DNA from: Roseomonas alba
GTDB taxonomy: Bacteria; Pseudomonadota; Alphaproteobacteria; Acetobacterales; Acetobacteraceae
Length of the DNA stretch: 64,000 nt
Direction of reading: 5' to 3'
NCBI RefSeq assembly: GCF_019430885.1
Contig: NZ_JAHYBZ010000006.1
Coordinates: 1 to 64,000, forward strand
The notes beneath the pieces are model-generated. The model was not told the DNA's origin and ran no database searches. It worked only from the letters and a program-made list of their open reading frames with translations. A program made the position numbers and the translations under genes. Positions 1 to 7,856 of the stretch are shown here, piece after piece (position 1 is the first letter of the stretch; every line of letters starts with the position of its first letter).

Positions 1-447
1 CTGCGCCGCGGGCGCGGGGGCCGGCCTGGCGGGCGGCGCGGCCGGCCGCGGCGCGGGCTGTGCGGCCGGCGCCACCGGATCGACCGGATCCCAGGTGATT
101 CGCGGCGCACGGGCCAGGGCGGGCGGCGTAGGCGCGCGCATGGGCATGCTGCGGTCGCCCTCGGTGCCCGCGGAGCGCGGCTCGACAGGCCGCATCTCGG
201 CATCGAGGGGATTGCGGCTGCGCTGGCGTTCCTCGGCCAAGGCGGCCGTCAGGGCGTCCCGCACCGCGATGTCGGGCACGGTCGGCCGCGGCGGAATCGT
301 GCCGAGATTGGGAAATTCCGCGTCGGCATGCGGCGGCGCGTCCCGGCCTTCGAAGGCCGGACCCCAGAGATGGCTCCATAATGGGCCGATCTGTTCGGGC
401 CCCTGCCCACCCGTGCAGCCGGCAAGCGCCACCAGCGCGCCGGCCAT
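1..447 (-). CDS. Lipoprotein, C-terminal part cut by window edge
   Basis: The frame is open without a stop from 447 to base 1, so the gene continues beyond the window; 149 codons are visible. The N-terminus (MAGALVALAGC) reads as a very short lipoprotein signal with a lipobox ending in Cys 11, which predicts a lipid-anchored envelope protein. After the Cys there is a Gly/Pro-rich stretch, then a FPNLGTIPPRPT segment (residues 48-59) of a kind I recall from alphaproteobacterial envelope lipoproteins, some of which carry a C-terminal OmpA domain. The visible 3' end becomes very rich in Ala and Pro, like a linker. No earlier ATG, GTG or TTG was seen just upstream in frame, although the arginine-rich codons there would make a better signal peptide. 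It is divergent from phaC. Function unknown; the real domain probably lies outside the window. Confidence 0.6.
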   Translation of the reverse strand, partial: MAGALVALAGCTGGQGPEQIGPLWSHLWGPAFEGRDAPPHADAEFPNLGTIPPRPTVPDIAVRDALTAALAEERQRSRNPLDAEMRPVEPRSAGTEGDRSMPMRAPTPPALARAPRITWDPVDPVAPAAQPAPRPAAPPARPAPAPAAQ

Positions 448-617
448 GCCGAGGCGCCGCGCTTGATTGGCCGCTGCCCGGCCCCTACCGTGACGGGGTC
501 TTGCCCCGCGGTCCTTCCGACCGGTCATGCCGCTTCTGTCGCCATTGCGGCCCAGCGGTACCCCGAATCGGGCGGCACGCGAAGGCCGGGTCGCCAGTCC
601 TCGCACCGGAAAGCCTG

Positions 618-2420
618 ATGGCCGAAAAAGAAAATCCGAATGGTACGTCGTTCCGCCTGCCGGACCCGGCAGTGGTCAGCCGCACCATGGCCGACGTGGC
701 GGAGCGCGGGCAGCGCATCGTCTCGGACTTCCTGAAGCGCCAGGCGGGTACGCCCACCGATCCGGACCCGCTGAAGATCGGCCATGCGTTCCTTGAAATG
801 ACCACGCGGCTGATGGCCAACCCGTCGCGGCTGGTCCAGGCGCAGCTTGGCTTCTGGCACGATTATCTCACCCTCTGGCAGAACACGGCGCGGCGCATGC
901 TGGGCGACGAGCCCAAGCCGGTGATCGCCGAGGACGACAAGGACCGCCGCTTCAAGGACGACGCCTGGCGCGAACACGAGGTCTTCGACTTCATCCGCCA
1001 ATCCTACCTGCTCTCCGCCCGCTATTTCCGTTGCGTGGTCGAGGGGGCCGAGGGCCTCGAACCCCATACCGCGCAGAAGGTCGATTTCTACACGCGGCAA
1101 TTCGTGGATGCGATGAGCCCCACGAACTTCCTGATGACCAACCCCGAGGTGCTGCGCCGCACCGCCGAATCGGGCGGCGAGAACCTGCTGCGCGGCCTGT
1201 CGAACCTGCTGTCGGACCTCGAACGCGGGCGCGGCAAGCTGCGCATCCGCATGACCGACGACACCAAGTTCAAGGTGGGCGACAACATCGCCGTCACCCC
1301 GGGCAAGGTCGTCTATCAGAACGACCTGATGCAGCTCATCCAGTATGCGCCGACCACGGAGCAGGTGCTGAAGCGGCCACTGCTGATCATTCCGCCCTGG
1401 ATCAACAAGTTCTACATCCTCGACCTGCGGCCGAAGAACAGCTTCATTCGCTGGGCAGTGGCGCAGGGCCACACCGTCTTCGTCATCTCCTGGGTGAACC
1501 CAGACGAGAAGCTCGCCGAGAAGGGCTTCGAGGACTACATGCGCGAAGGCCCCTACGCCGCGCTCGACGCCATCGAGAAGGCGACCGGCGAGAAGGGGGC
1601 CAACGTCATCGGCTATTGCCTGGGCGGCACCCTGCTCGCCTCGACGCTCGCGCATATGGCATCGAAGCGCGACAGCCGCGTGAAGTCCGCGACCTTCTTC
1701 ACGACCATGGTCGATTTCGAGGAGGCCGGCGAGCTCGGCGTCTTCATCGACGAGGAACAGCTCTCCTCGCTCGAGGAGAAGATGAACAAGGTCGGCTACC
1801 TCGAAGGCCGCGAGATGGCGACGACCTTCAACATGCTGCGCGCGAACGACCTCATCTGGTCCTTCGTGGTCAACAACTACCTGATGGGCCAGGAGCCCTT
1901 CCCCTTCGACCTGCTCTACTGGAACGACGATTCCACCCGGATGCCGGCGAAGATGCACAGCTTCTACCTGCGCCGGATGTACCAGCAGAACGACCTGGTG
2001 AAGCCGGGCGAGATCGAACTCGACGGCGTGAAGCTGGACCTGCGCAAGATCAAGCTTCCGACCTACATCCTGTCCACGCGCGAGGACCATATCGCACCGT
2101 GGAAATCGACCTATCGGGCGACGCAGATCTACAAGGGGCCGGTGCGCTTCGTGCTTGCCGCCTCGGGCCATATCGCGGGCGTGGCCAACCCGCCCGATGC
2201 CGGCAAGTACAGCCACTGGGTCGGCGACGAGATGCCGGCCGATCCCGAAGCCTGGTTCAAGGGCGCGACGGAACTCGCCGGGTCCTGGTGGCCGGACTGG
2301 CATCGTTGGGTGTCGGGGCTGGACAAGGCGACGGTGCCCGCCCGCATCCCTGGCGACGGCGGCCTGCCGGCGATCGAGGACGCGCCGGGCGCCTATGTGA
2401 AGGTGCTCGCGACGGATTGA
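618..2420 (+). CDS. phaC: Class I poly(R)-hydroxyalkanoate synthase
   Basis: Polymerises (R)-3-hydroxyacyl-CoA into PHA storage granules in the cytoplasm. The 600-residue length fits class I PhaC. An N-terminal PhaC domain is followed by an alpha/beta-hydrolase domain with the lipase-like box GYCLGG carrying the nucleophile Cys 334. Asp 490 (in TREDHIAPW) and His 518 (in ASGHIAG) complete the triad. I chose the ATG at 618 because GGAAAG lies 4 bases upstream and the protein then starts MAEKENPNG; the longer in-frame extension to 381 is low-complexity and unlikely. No phasin, phaA, phaB or depolymerase is adjacent. It is convergent with galE, with a GC-rich hairpin (2475-2493) between them. 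Confidence 0.95.
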   Translation: MAEKENPNGTSFRLPDPAVVSRTMADVAERGQRIVSDFLKRQAGTPTDPDPLKIGHAFLEMTTRLMANPSRLVQAQLGFWHDYLTLWQNTARRMLGDEPKPVIAEDDKDRRFKDDAWREHEVFDFIRQSYLLSARYFRCVVEGAEGLEPHTAQKVDFYTRQFVDAMSPTNFLMTNPEVLRRTAESGGENLLRGLSNLLSDLERGRGKLRIRMTDDTKFKVGDNIAVTPGKVVYQNDLMQLIQYAPTTEQVLKRPLLIIPPWINKFYILDLRPKNSFIRWAVAQGHTVFVISWVNPDEKLAEKGFEDYMREGPYAALDAIEKATGEKGANVIGYCLGGTLLASTLAHMASKRDSRVKSATFFTTMVDFEEAGELGVFIDEEQLSSLEEKMNKVGYLEGREMATTFNMLRANDLIWSFVVNNYLMGQEPFPFDLLYWNDDSTRMPAKMHSFYLRRMYQQNDLVKPGEIELDGVKLDLRKIKLPTYILSTREDHIAPWKSTYRATQIYKGPVRFVLAASGHIAGVANPPDAGKYSHWVGDEMPADPEAWFKGATELAGSWWPDWHRWVSGLDKATVPARIPGDGGLPAIEDAPGAYVKVLATD

Positions 2421-2474
2421 GGGGCCCCGCGGACGGCGGGGATCCTTCGTCAGGGACCGAGGCCCGTGGAATAC

Positions 2475-2493
2475 GGAGGGGCCTCGCCCCTCC
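2475..2493. terminator. Perfect GC hairpin between convergent phaC and galE
   Basis: GGAGGGGC, a 3-base loop CTC, then GCCCCTCC: an 8-bp perfect stem in the 79-bp gap between two convergent stop codons. There is no U-tract. The same stem sequence appears at the ends of the large dispersed elements described elsewhere in this window, so this is either a bidirectional 3'-end structure or a solo piece of that family. Confidence 0.5.
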
Positions 2494-2499
2494 AGGCCC

Positions 2500-3492
2500 T
2501 CACCGATCGTCATATCCCTTGGGGTGCGCTTCCCGCCACGCCCAGGCGGTGCGCACGATATCGTCCAGGCTGCCGAGCTTCGGCTCCCATCCGGTCTCCG
2601 CCCGCAGCCGGTCGGACGCCGCCACCAGCACCGCCGGATCGCCCGCCCGGCGCGGCCCGATGCTATGCGGCACCGGTCGCCCGCCCACGCGCTCGACCGC
2701 GGCGATGACCTCCTTCACCGAGGCCCCGTTGCCGCTGCCGATATTGTAGCGGCAGGACCCATGCGTCTCGAGCCGCGTCAGCGCCGCGAGATGCGCCGTC
2801 GCGAGATCGGTCACATGCACGTAGTCGCGGATGCAGGTGCCGTCAGGCGTCGCGTAGTCGTCACCGAACACCGTCAATGCCGGCCGCCGGCCGAGCGCCG
2901 CGTCGATGGCGAGCGGCACGAGATGCGTCTCGGGGTCATGGTCCTCTCCGGCGCGTCCCTGTGGGTCCGACCCGGCGGCATTGAAGTAGCGCAGCGCGGC
3001 ATAGCGCAGCCCATGGATGCGCGCGGCCCAGTCCAGCCCTTCCTCGACCATGCGCTTGCTGTCGCCGTAGGGGTTGGACGGCGCGACGCGGCACGCCTCG
3101 TCGATCGGCACGCGTTCGGGTTCGCCGAACAGCGCGGCGGTGGAGGACAGCACGAAGCGCAGGCAGCCGGCCTTGATGGCCGCCTCGGCCAGGCGCAGCG
3201 AATGCCCGACATTCTCGGCGATGTAGTGCAGCGGCTCACGCATCGATGCGCCGACCAGCGACAGCGCGGCGAAATGCAGCACGGCATCGAAGCGCCAGGA
3301 GGCGAAGACCTCGGCGAGGCGCTTCGTGTCCGCGAGTTCGGCCTCGACCAGCGTAACGCCGGCAGGCACGGCTGCGCGATGGCCCTGGGAGAGATTGTCG
3401 AGCACCACCACCTCATCCCCGCGGTCGAGCAGGGCGAGCACGGCATGGCTGCCGACGAAGCCGGCACCGCCGGTCACCAGGTATCGGGACAA
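2500..3492 (-). CDS. galE: UDP-glucose 4-epimerase
   Basis: Interconverts UDP-glucose and UDP-galactose for cell-surface polysaccharide. It is a 330-residue extended SDR with the NAD-binding motif TGGAGFVGS (residues 7-15), catalytic SST at 116-118, and Tyr 142/Lys 146 in NPYGDSK. The segment ALRYFNAAG and the later VFGDDYATPDGTCIRDYVHV are strongly GalE-like. It is convergent with phaC and divergent from mepA. Family assignment is firm; specificity for glucose/galactose versus N-acetyl sugars cannot be read directly. Confidence 0.93.
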   Translation of the reverse strand: MSRYLVTGGAGFVGSHAVLALLDRGDEVVVLDNLSQGHRAAVPAGVTLVEAELADTKRLAEVFASWRFDAVLHFAALSLVGASMREPLHYIAENVGHSLRLAEAAIKAGCLRFVLSSTAALFGEPERVPIDEACRVAPSNPYGDSKRMVEEGLDWAARIHGLRYAALRYFNAAGSDPQGRAGEDHDPETHLVPLAIDAALGRRPALTVFGDDYATPDGTCIRDYVHVTDLATAHLAALTRLETHGSCRYNIGSGNGASVKEVIAAVERVGGRPVPHSIGPRRAGDPAVLVAASDRLRAETGWEPKLGSLDDIVRTAWAWREAHPKGYDDR

Positions 3493-3565
3493 GACAATCC
3501 TCCGGCAGGCATAGTCATCGAACGGGGCGTTTCCGTCCGGGTCAGATGTGCTTTAGCAATCGGGC

Positions 3566-4402
3566 ATGGGCAAGGCAGTTCTCGGCGCGCTGGTCGCGCT
3601 GCTCGCACCCGTCGTCGCGGCGGCACAAGGCATCTCGCGCGCGGAATCCTGGGGCGCGGTGGCGACGGCCGCGCCGGGGCCGGTCCGCATCATCGGCAGC
3701 ACGGGACTTGGCTGCATCGCCGGCGCCGTCGAACTGCCCGATGAGGGGCCGGGCTGGCAGTCGGTCCGCGTCTCCCGCAATCGTCATTGGGGCCACCCGG
3801 CCATGGTCGCCTGGGTAGAGGCCTTCGCCGGACGCGCGCATGCCCGCGGCTTCCCGGATCTGTGGATCGGCGACCTATCCCAGCCGCGCGGCGGGCCCAT
3901 GACCTTCGGCCATGCCAGCCACCAGGCCGGGATCGACGCCGACATCTGGCTCGACCTGAACCCCAAGCCCTTCGTGCCGGCGGCGCAGCGGGAACGCATC
4001 CCCGAGGTCTCGCTGGTGCTGCCCGACGGTTCAGGCGTCGACCCGGCGCGCTTCACCGACCGGCATGCGGCGCTGATCCGGCTGGCGGCGGAAATGCCGG
4101 GGCTCGACCGGCTACTGGTGAACCCGGCGATCAAGCGCGAATTGTGCCGCCGGCATGGCGGCGAGGCCTGGCTGCGCCGCGTGCGTCCCTGGCGCGGTCA
4201 CGATTCGCACATGCATATCCGCCTGCCCTGCCCGGCCGGCCAGTCGGAATGCCGGGGCATTGCGCCGCCACCGGCCGGGGATGGCTGCGACGCGACGCTC
4301 GACTGGTGGTTCACACCGGAGGCCCGGCGCCCGCCGCCACGGCGGCCCGGGCCTGCGCCGGTGATGCCCGCGGCCTGTGCGGGCGTGCTTTCGGCGCCTT
4401 AG
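3566..4402 (+). CDS. mepA: Penicillin-insensitive murein endopeptidase (M74)
   Basis: A periplasmic zinc metallopeptidase that would cleave D-Ala-meso-DAP cross-links in peptidoglycan. A Sec signal peptide occupies about residues 1-20 (hydrophobic core, cleavage near VAAAQG). The metal-binding signature GHASHQAGIDAD lies at 115-126 and the second His cluster HDSHMH at 212-217. Multiple Cys residues (50, 194, 222, 229) suggest periplasmic disulfides. At 278 residues it matches the family. The start ATG at 3566 follows a divergent region with galE. The Pro/Arg-rich C-terminal tail (about 250-278) is probably disordered. Confidence 0.9.
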   Translation: MGKAVLGALVALLAPVVAAAQGISRAESWGAVATAAPGPVRIIGSTGLGCIAGAVELPDEGPGWQSVRVSRNRHWGHPAMVAWVEAFAGRAHARGFPDLWIGDLSQPRGGPMTFGHASHQAGIDADIWLDLNPKPFVPAAQRERIPEVSLVLPDGSGVDPARFTDRHAALIRLAAEMPGLDRLLVNPAIKRELCRRHGGEAWLRRVRPWRGHDSHMHIRLPCPAGQSECRGIAPPPAGDGCDATLDWWFTPEARRPPPRRPGPAPVMPAACAGVLSAP

Positions 4403-4523
4403 AGCATTTTTCGCTCACGCCCGAACGGCACCGGCCACCACCACCCGGCCAGCCATCCAGGACACTGCCGCCGGGTGGCCGGTGGGGGTGCGGGCCGGTG
4501 CCGTTCGGTCGAAAGATGCTCTA
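4400..4523. repeat. Family-2 long palindrome, copy A
   Basis: The outer arms TAGAGCAT and ATGCTCTA overlap the mepA stop codon. Inside them a long imperfect stem forms between AACGGCACCGGCC and GGCCGGTGCCGTT, and then between CACCCGGCCA and its partner GGGTGGCCGGTG, closing on a loop near CCAGGACACTG. Related palindromes occur at 20063, 33781 and 40880, each between two + strand genes. The gap to the next start (4603) is otherwise featureless. Confidence 0.65.
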
Positions 4524-4602
4524 GATCAAGGCCGCGTCATGACTCTGAACTGACGTCGTTCCGTCACATCATCATCACGATCGCGGGGCTACAGGCAGCA
4601 TC

Positions 4603-5733
4603 ATGCCCGCCTCGGCCCCCGACACCATGCTGCCCGAGCGGTACAGCGGCTACGGCCCGCCGCCGGCGCCGCATCTGGAACTGCGCGATATCGGCAAGCA
4701 GTTCGGCAGCTTCGTCGCGCTGCATCGCATCAACCTTGCCGTGCAGGCGGGCGAGCTCGTCACGCTGCTCGGCCCCTCGGGCTGCGGCAAGACGACGCTG
4801 CTGCGCGCCATCGCCGGGCTCGACCCGCCGAGCAGCGGCCGCATCCTGATGGCCGGACGCGACGTGACCGAGCTGCCGCCGGCCGCGCGGGACATCGGCA
4901 TCGTCTTCCAGTCCTATGCGCTGTTTCCCAACCTGACCGTCGCGCAGAACGTCTCCTATGGGCTGCGCGGACCGGCTTGGCCCAAGGTCCGCGCGCGGGA
5001 ACGCACCGCCGAGCTCCTCGCCCTCGTCGGCCTGGCCGACCAGGCGGCCAAGCATCCCGGCGCGCTGTCCGGCGGCCAGCAGCAGCGCGTGGCGCTGGCC
5101 CGGGCCCTCGCGCGCGAGCCCGGCCTGCTGCTGCTGGACGAGCCGCTTTCCGCCATCGACCCGCTGGTGCGGGATCATCTGCGGCAGGAGATCCGATCCC
5201 TCCAGCAACGCCTCGGCGTCACCACACTCCTGGTGACGCATGATCAGGAGGAAGCGCTCGGCATCTCCGACCGCGTGGTGGTGATGAGCCGCGGGCGCAT
5301 CGCCCAGGTCGGCACCCCGGCCGAGATCTACGACAGCCCGGCCGATCCTTTCGTCGCCGGCTTCGTCGGCCGCGCCAGCCGCATCGAGGCCGTGGTCGAC
5401 TCCCCGCCGGGCATGCTGCAGGCCGGCCCGCACCGCCTGATGGCCGAGGCGGCCCGCCCGCTGCTGTTCGGCACGCGCGTGCTCTGCTTCCTGCGCCCGG
5501 AGCATCTGCGCCTGCACAAGCGGGACGCGGCGCCGGCCGGATCGCTGCCGGCGATGGTCACGGGCGTGGAATTCCTCGGCCCGATCTGCCGCATCGCGCT
5601 GGAGGCACGGCCGCTGCGCCTGCTCGCCACGGTGACACCGGAGGTGCTGGCCTCGCTCGAGGCGCAGCCGGGCGCAACATTGGCGGCCAGCCTCCCGGCG
5701 GAGCACCTGATGGTCTTTCCTGACGAGATCTGA
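4603..5733 (+). CDS. ABC transporter ATPase, PotA/PhnT-like
   Basis: A cytoplasmic ATPase subunit of an importer for polyamines, 2-aminoethylphosphonate, iron(III) or similar. Walker A GPSGCGKTT at 57-65, Q-loop FQSYALFPN near 102-110, signature LSGGQ at 155-159, Walker B LLLLDE at 175-180, and a switch His in VTHDQEEAL. The C-terminal about 120 residues look like the TOBE regulatory domain of the CUT1/PotA class. No permease or binding protein is adjacent, so the partner subunits must be encoded elsewhere. An alternative start is Met 9. Substrate not assignable. Confidence 0.85.
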   Translation: MPASAPDTMLPERYSGYGPPPAPHLELRDIGKQFGSFVALHRINLAVQAGELVTLLGPSGCGKTTLLRAIAGLDPPSSGRILMAGRDVTELPPAARDIGIVFQSYALFPNLTVAQNVSYGLRGPAWPKVRARERTAELLALVGLADQAAKHPGALSGGQQQRVALARALAREPGLLLLDEPLSAIDPLVRDHLRQEIRSLQQRLGVTTLLVTHDQEEALGISDRVVVMSRGRIAQVGTPAEIYDSPADPFVAGFVGRASRIEAVVDSPPGMLQAGPHRLMAEAARPLLFGTRVLCFLRPEHLRLHKRDAAPAGSLPAMVTGVEFLGPICRIALEARPLRLLATVTPEVLASLEAQPGATLAASLPAEHLMVFPDEI

Positions 5734-5755
5734 GGCCTCGGCGGGGGAATCGGGC

Positions 5756-6032
5756 GGGGCTCTGCCCCAATCGCGCGAAGATCAGGCGCAGCAAGGGATT
5801 GGAGCACCTGGAACGCCATCTGTTGGCACTGGGCGCGCCAGACATGCTGCCTCCCTCCCAGCGCGTTTCGGGCACAGAAGTGGGTCTCGGCGCCATTCCG
5901 ACCGGCGCGCCCGGAGCCAAGTCGAGATTTCCAAAGGCCTTTCGGCCTTTGGCGGGTGGGGGTTCGGGGGAGGGCAGAGCGCTTCCCCGATCCGCCATCG
6001 TCACAGTCTTCGCGCGCATGGGGCGGAGCCCC
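5756..6032 (-). repeat. Family-1 structured intergenic element, copy 1
   Basis: Fills the 312-bp gap between two convergent genes. On the minus strand it starts just after the PHP gene stop with a GGGGC/GCCCC hairpin (6020-6032). It continues with a degenerate GC hairpin (about 5966-5988), then the conserved CCAAAGGCC-4-GGCCTTTGG stem (5931-5952), a segment resembling GCGCCGAGACCC, CCAACAGATGGCG, and a decayed distal hairpin. It ends in another GGGGC/GCCCC hairpin (5756-5768). No open frame in it looks like a gene. Confidence 0.7.
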
Positions 6033-6045
6033 TACAATCGCCCTT

Positions 6046-6951
6046 TCAGCCCTGAAAGAACACCGGGTTCGACCAGGCCCGCCGCCCCAACGCGTCAGCC
6101 ACCACAATGCGCGCAAAGCCGCCGGGACGGAGCTTTTCCAGCGGCAGGCTGGCCCGCGTCGTGCCCGGCTCCACGCATTGCGTCGCGCGCGACCCGCGCC
6201 CGAGCACCATGACCGAGGCCGCCGGCGAGCAGGTCACCGTGACGCTGTCCTCGCCCCAGGCGATGTCGTGAATGGTCGGGCCCTGCGTCGCGTAATAGGC
6301 GCCCGCTTTCAGCGCGGCGAGCAGCGCCTCGGGCTCGTTCGCCACGGCCTTCACCATCAGCCAGCCGCCGAAGGCGTCAGGGCAGGCGAAATGGGCATCA
6401 TCCACCGCGATCAGTCCGATCCGCCGCCCACCAGCCAGCAGCGCATCGGCGTATTGCACGCTATCCCCACGCTCGGTGCGGAGCTGGGCAGTGTGGTTGT
6501 AGATCTCGACCGCATGGGCGTCCGGGATCGCCGCGGCGTCGTCGACTGTCAGCCCATACCAGCAGGGATGGGGAATGGCGACGAAGGCCCCCGCCTGCAG
6601 AGCGCGGGCAGCGAGGGCCGCCCCGCCCTCGCCATCCGCCAGCGGCGCGAAATCGAGCGGCAACCCCACCGCCAGGATGTGCCAAGTCTCCCCCAGGGCG
6701 GTGGCCGGTGCATGGAGTTCCGCGCCCAGGATCGTGGTGAAGCCTTCCGTGCGGAAGGGACGGGTATCCACGATCGGATAGCCGTACTTCGCCATGAAAT
6801 GGTCGGTCAGGGCGAGGAAGTCGTACCCTGCCTCCCGATAGGTCGCGCAGACCGCTTCCGGGGTCCGCATCCCGTCCGAGAGATCGGAATGGGTATGGAT
6901 ATTGCCCTTCCAGAAGCGGCCGGGCGAAGCGAAGGCGGGGTCGGTCAGCAT
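6046..6951 (-). CDS. PHP-domain metal-dependent hydrolase
   Basis: A PHP-superfamily protein (301 residues), probably a trinuclear-metal phosphoesterase. Motif I is GNIHTHSDLSDG with His 19 and His 21, motif II is LTDH (Asp 50, His 51), and further motifs are IPHPCWYG and AVDDAHF. No DNA polymerase domain and no signal peptide. Substrate unknown; cytoplasmic by default. It ends against the repeat element on its 3' side and is the last gene before a 309-bp gap. Confidence 0.75.
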   Translation of the reverse strand: MLTDPAFASPGRFWKGNIHTHSDLSDGMRTPEAVCATYREAGYDFLALTDHFMAKYGYPIVDTRPFRTEGFTTILGAELHAPATALGETWHILAVGLPLDFAPLADGEGGAALAARALQAGAFVAIPHPCWYGLTVDDAAAIPDAHAVEIYNHTAQLRTERGDSVQYADALLAGGRRIGLIAVDDAHFACPDAFGGWLMVKAVANEPEALLAALKAGAYYATQGPTIHDIAWGEDSVTVTCSPAASVMVLGRGSRATQCVEPGTTRASLPLEKLRPGGFARIVVADALGRRAWSNPVFFQG

Positions 6952-7260
6952 GCGGGAATCCGTTTCAAGACGGCGTGCATGATCGGGCGCGCCCGGGATG
7001 GCGTCATCGGCGGCAAGATGACCGGATGATGGCGTTTCAGGGAAAGCCGGCCGGCAAAGGGGAACATTGCCTGCCTCGGTCCATCAGATGGACGCGTCAT
7101 CCCCGGGGAGGCCGGATCACGGCGACGGACAGACCGCGCGACCGGTCCGATGATTCGGTGTCGATCCGACTGGAACACCACGCATCGGACCGAAGCTTGG
7201 CCCCGGGCCTTCGCCGAGGTCGAGCCCCGGAACGGCGGCACCCGTCCCGGGTCCCGCACG
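6952..7260. other. 309-bp gap with one long-range inverted repeat
   Basis: No convincing gene. The one structure is a perfect 10-bp inverted repeat, CGGTCCGATG (7143-7152) and CATCGGACCG (7183-7192), with a 30-base spacer, about 70 bases downstream of the DUF882 gene stop on the minus strand. It lacks a U-tract. It could be a Rho-independent-like 3' structure or an operator; nothing else supports either. Confidence 0.35.
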
Positions 7261-7854
7261 TCACCAGCGCCGGGCCGGCCCGCAATCCAGATGCACGAAG
7301 CCGTCGCGGCGATACAGCCCGACGCCCCCGATCTGCATATTCGCCGCGATGCGCGCGATGCCCATCGCCTGCTGCCCGGGCAGCCGCACATCCGCGGCCA
7401 TCCCCGACATGTGCAGCGAGACGCGCGACACCCGCCGCGACTGGCGGGCGCGGGCCGCATTGGTCTCCGGCGCGCGATAGCCGCTGATCACCTCATAAGC
7501 CTCGTCCCCGGCGCCGAGGCGCTGGGCGACGGTGAACAGCACGTCAAACAGACGCGGGTCCATGGGCGTCGTCTCGTCGAGCGACGGATCGCGCAGCACC
7601 ACGTCCAGCTTGCGCAGCGCCTCGCGATCATAGCGACCGTCGCGCCAGTAGATGCCCTCGAAGGAATCGCCGGTCTGCACCCTATGGATGCGCACGACGC
7701 GGGCGCCGCCGGCGGCCACCGCCTGCGCCTGGGCTGCAACCGGCATGGCGGCCAGCCCGAGCAGACCTCCGAGGCCGGCGCGGATCACCTCCCGCCGCCG
7801 CGCCACCACAGGGTCGCAGCAGGGGCAATCGAATCGATGGAACAGCCGCGCCAT
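7261..7854 (-). CDS. DUF882 / YcbK-like peptidase (M15 fold)
   Basis: A 197-residue exported protein of the YcbK/DUF882 family, related to zinc D-Ala-D-Ala carboxypeptidases. The metal ligands are recognisable: His 148 and Asp 155 in SLHMSGMAADVRL, and His 188 in FVHLDCG. The N-terminus contains RRREVIRAGLGG followed by a hydrophobic stretch and AQA, which resembles a Tat signal. A Cys-rich segment (DCPCC, residues 9-13) precedes it. The start is 2 bases past the stop of the upstream L,D-transpeptidase gene, so the two form an operon and probably act together on peptidoglycan. Confidence 0.85.
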   Translation of the reverse strand: MARLFHRFDCPCCDPVVARRREVIRAGLGGLLGLAAMPVAAQAQAVAAGGARVVRIHRVQTGDSFEGIYWRDGRYDREALRKLDVVLRDPSLDETTPMDPRLFDVLFTVAQRLGAGDEAYEVISGYRAPETNAARARQSRRVSRVSLHMSGMAADVRLPGQQAMGIARIAANMQIGGVGLYRRDGFVHLDCGPARRW

Positions 7855-7856
7855 GG

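Noticed and set aside
525-2513. Very long open frame antisense to phaC (662 codons)
   Set aside because: It is a codon-bias shadow of a high-GC gene. The translation is rich in Arg, Gly, His and Ala with no recognisable domain, and the + strand frame is an unmistakable PHA synthase.
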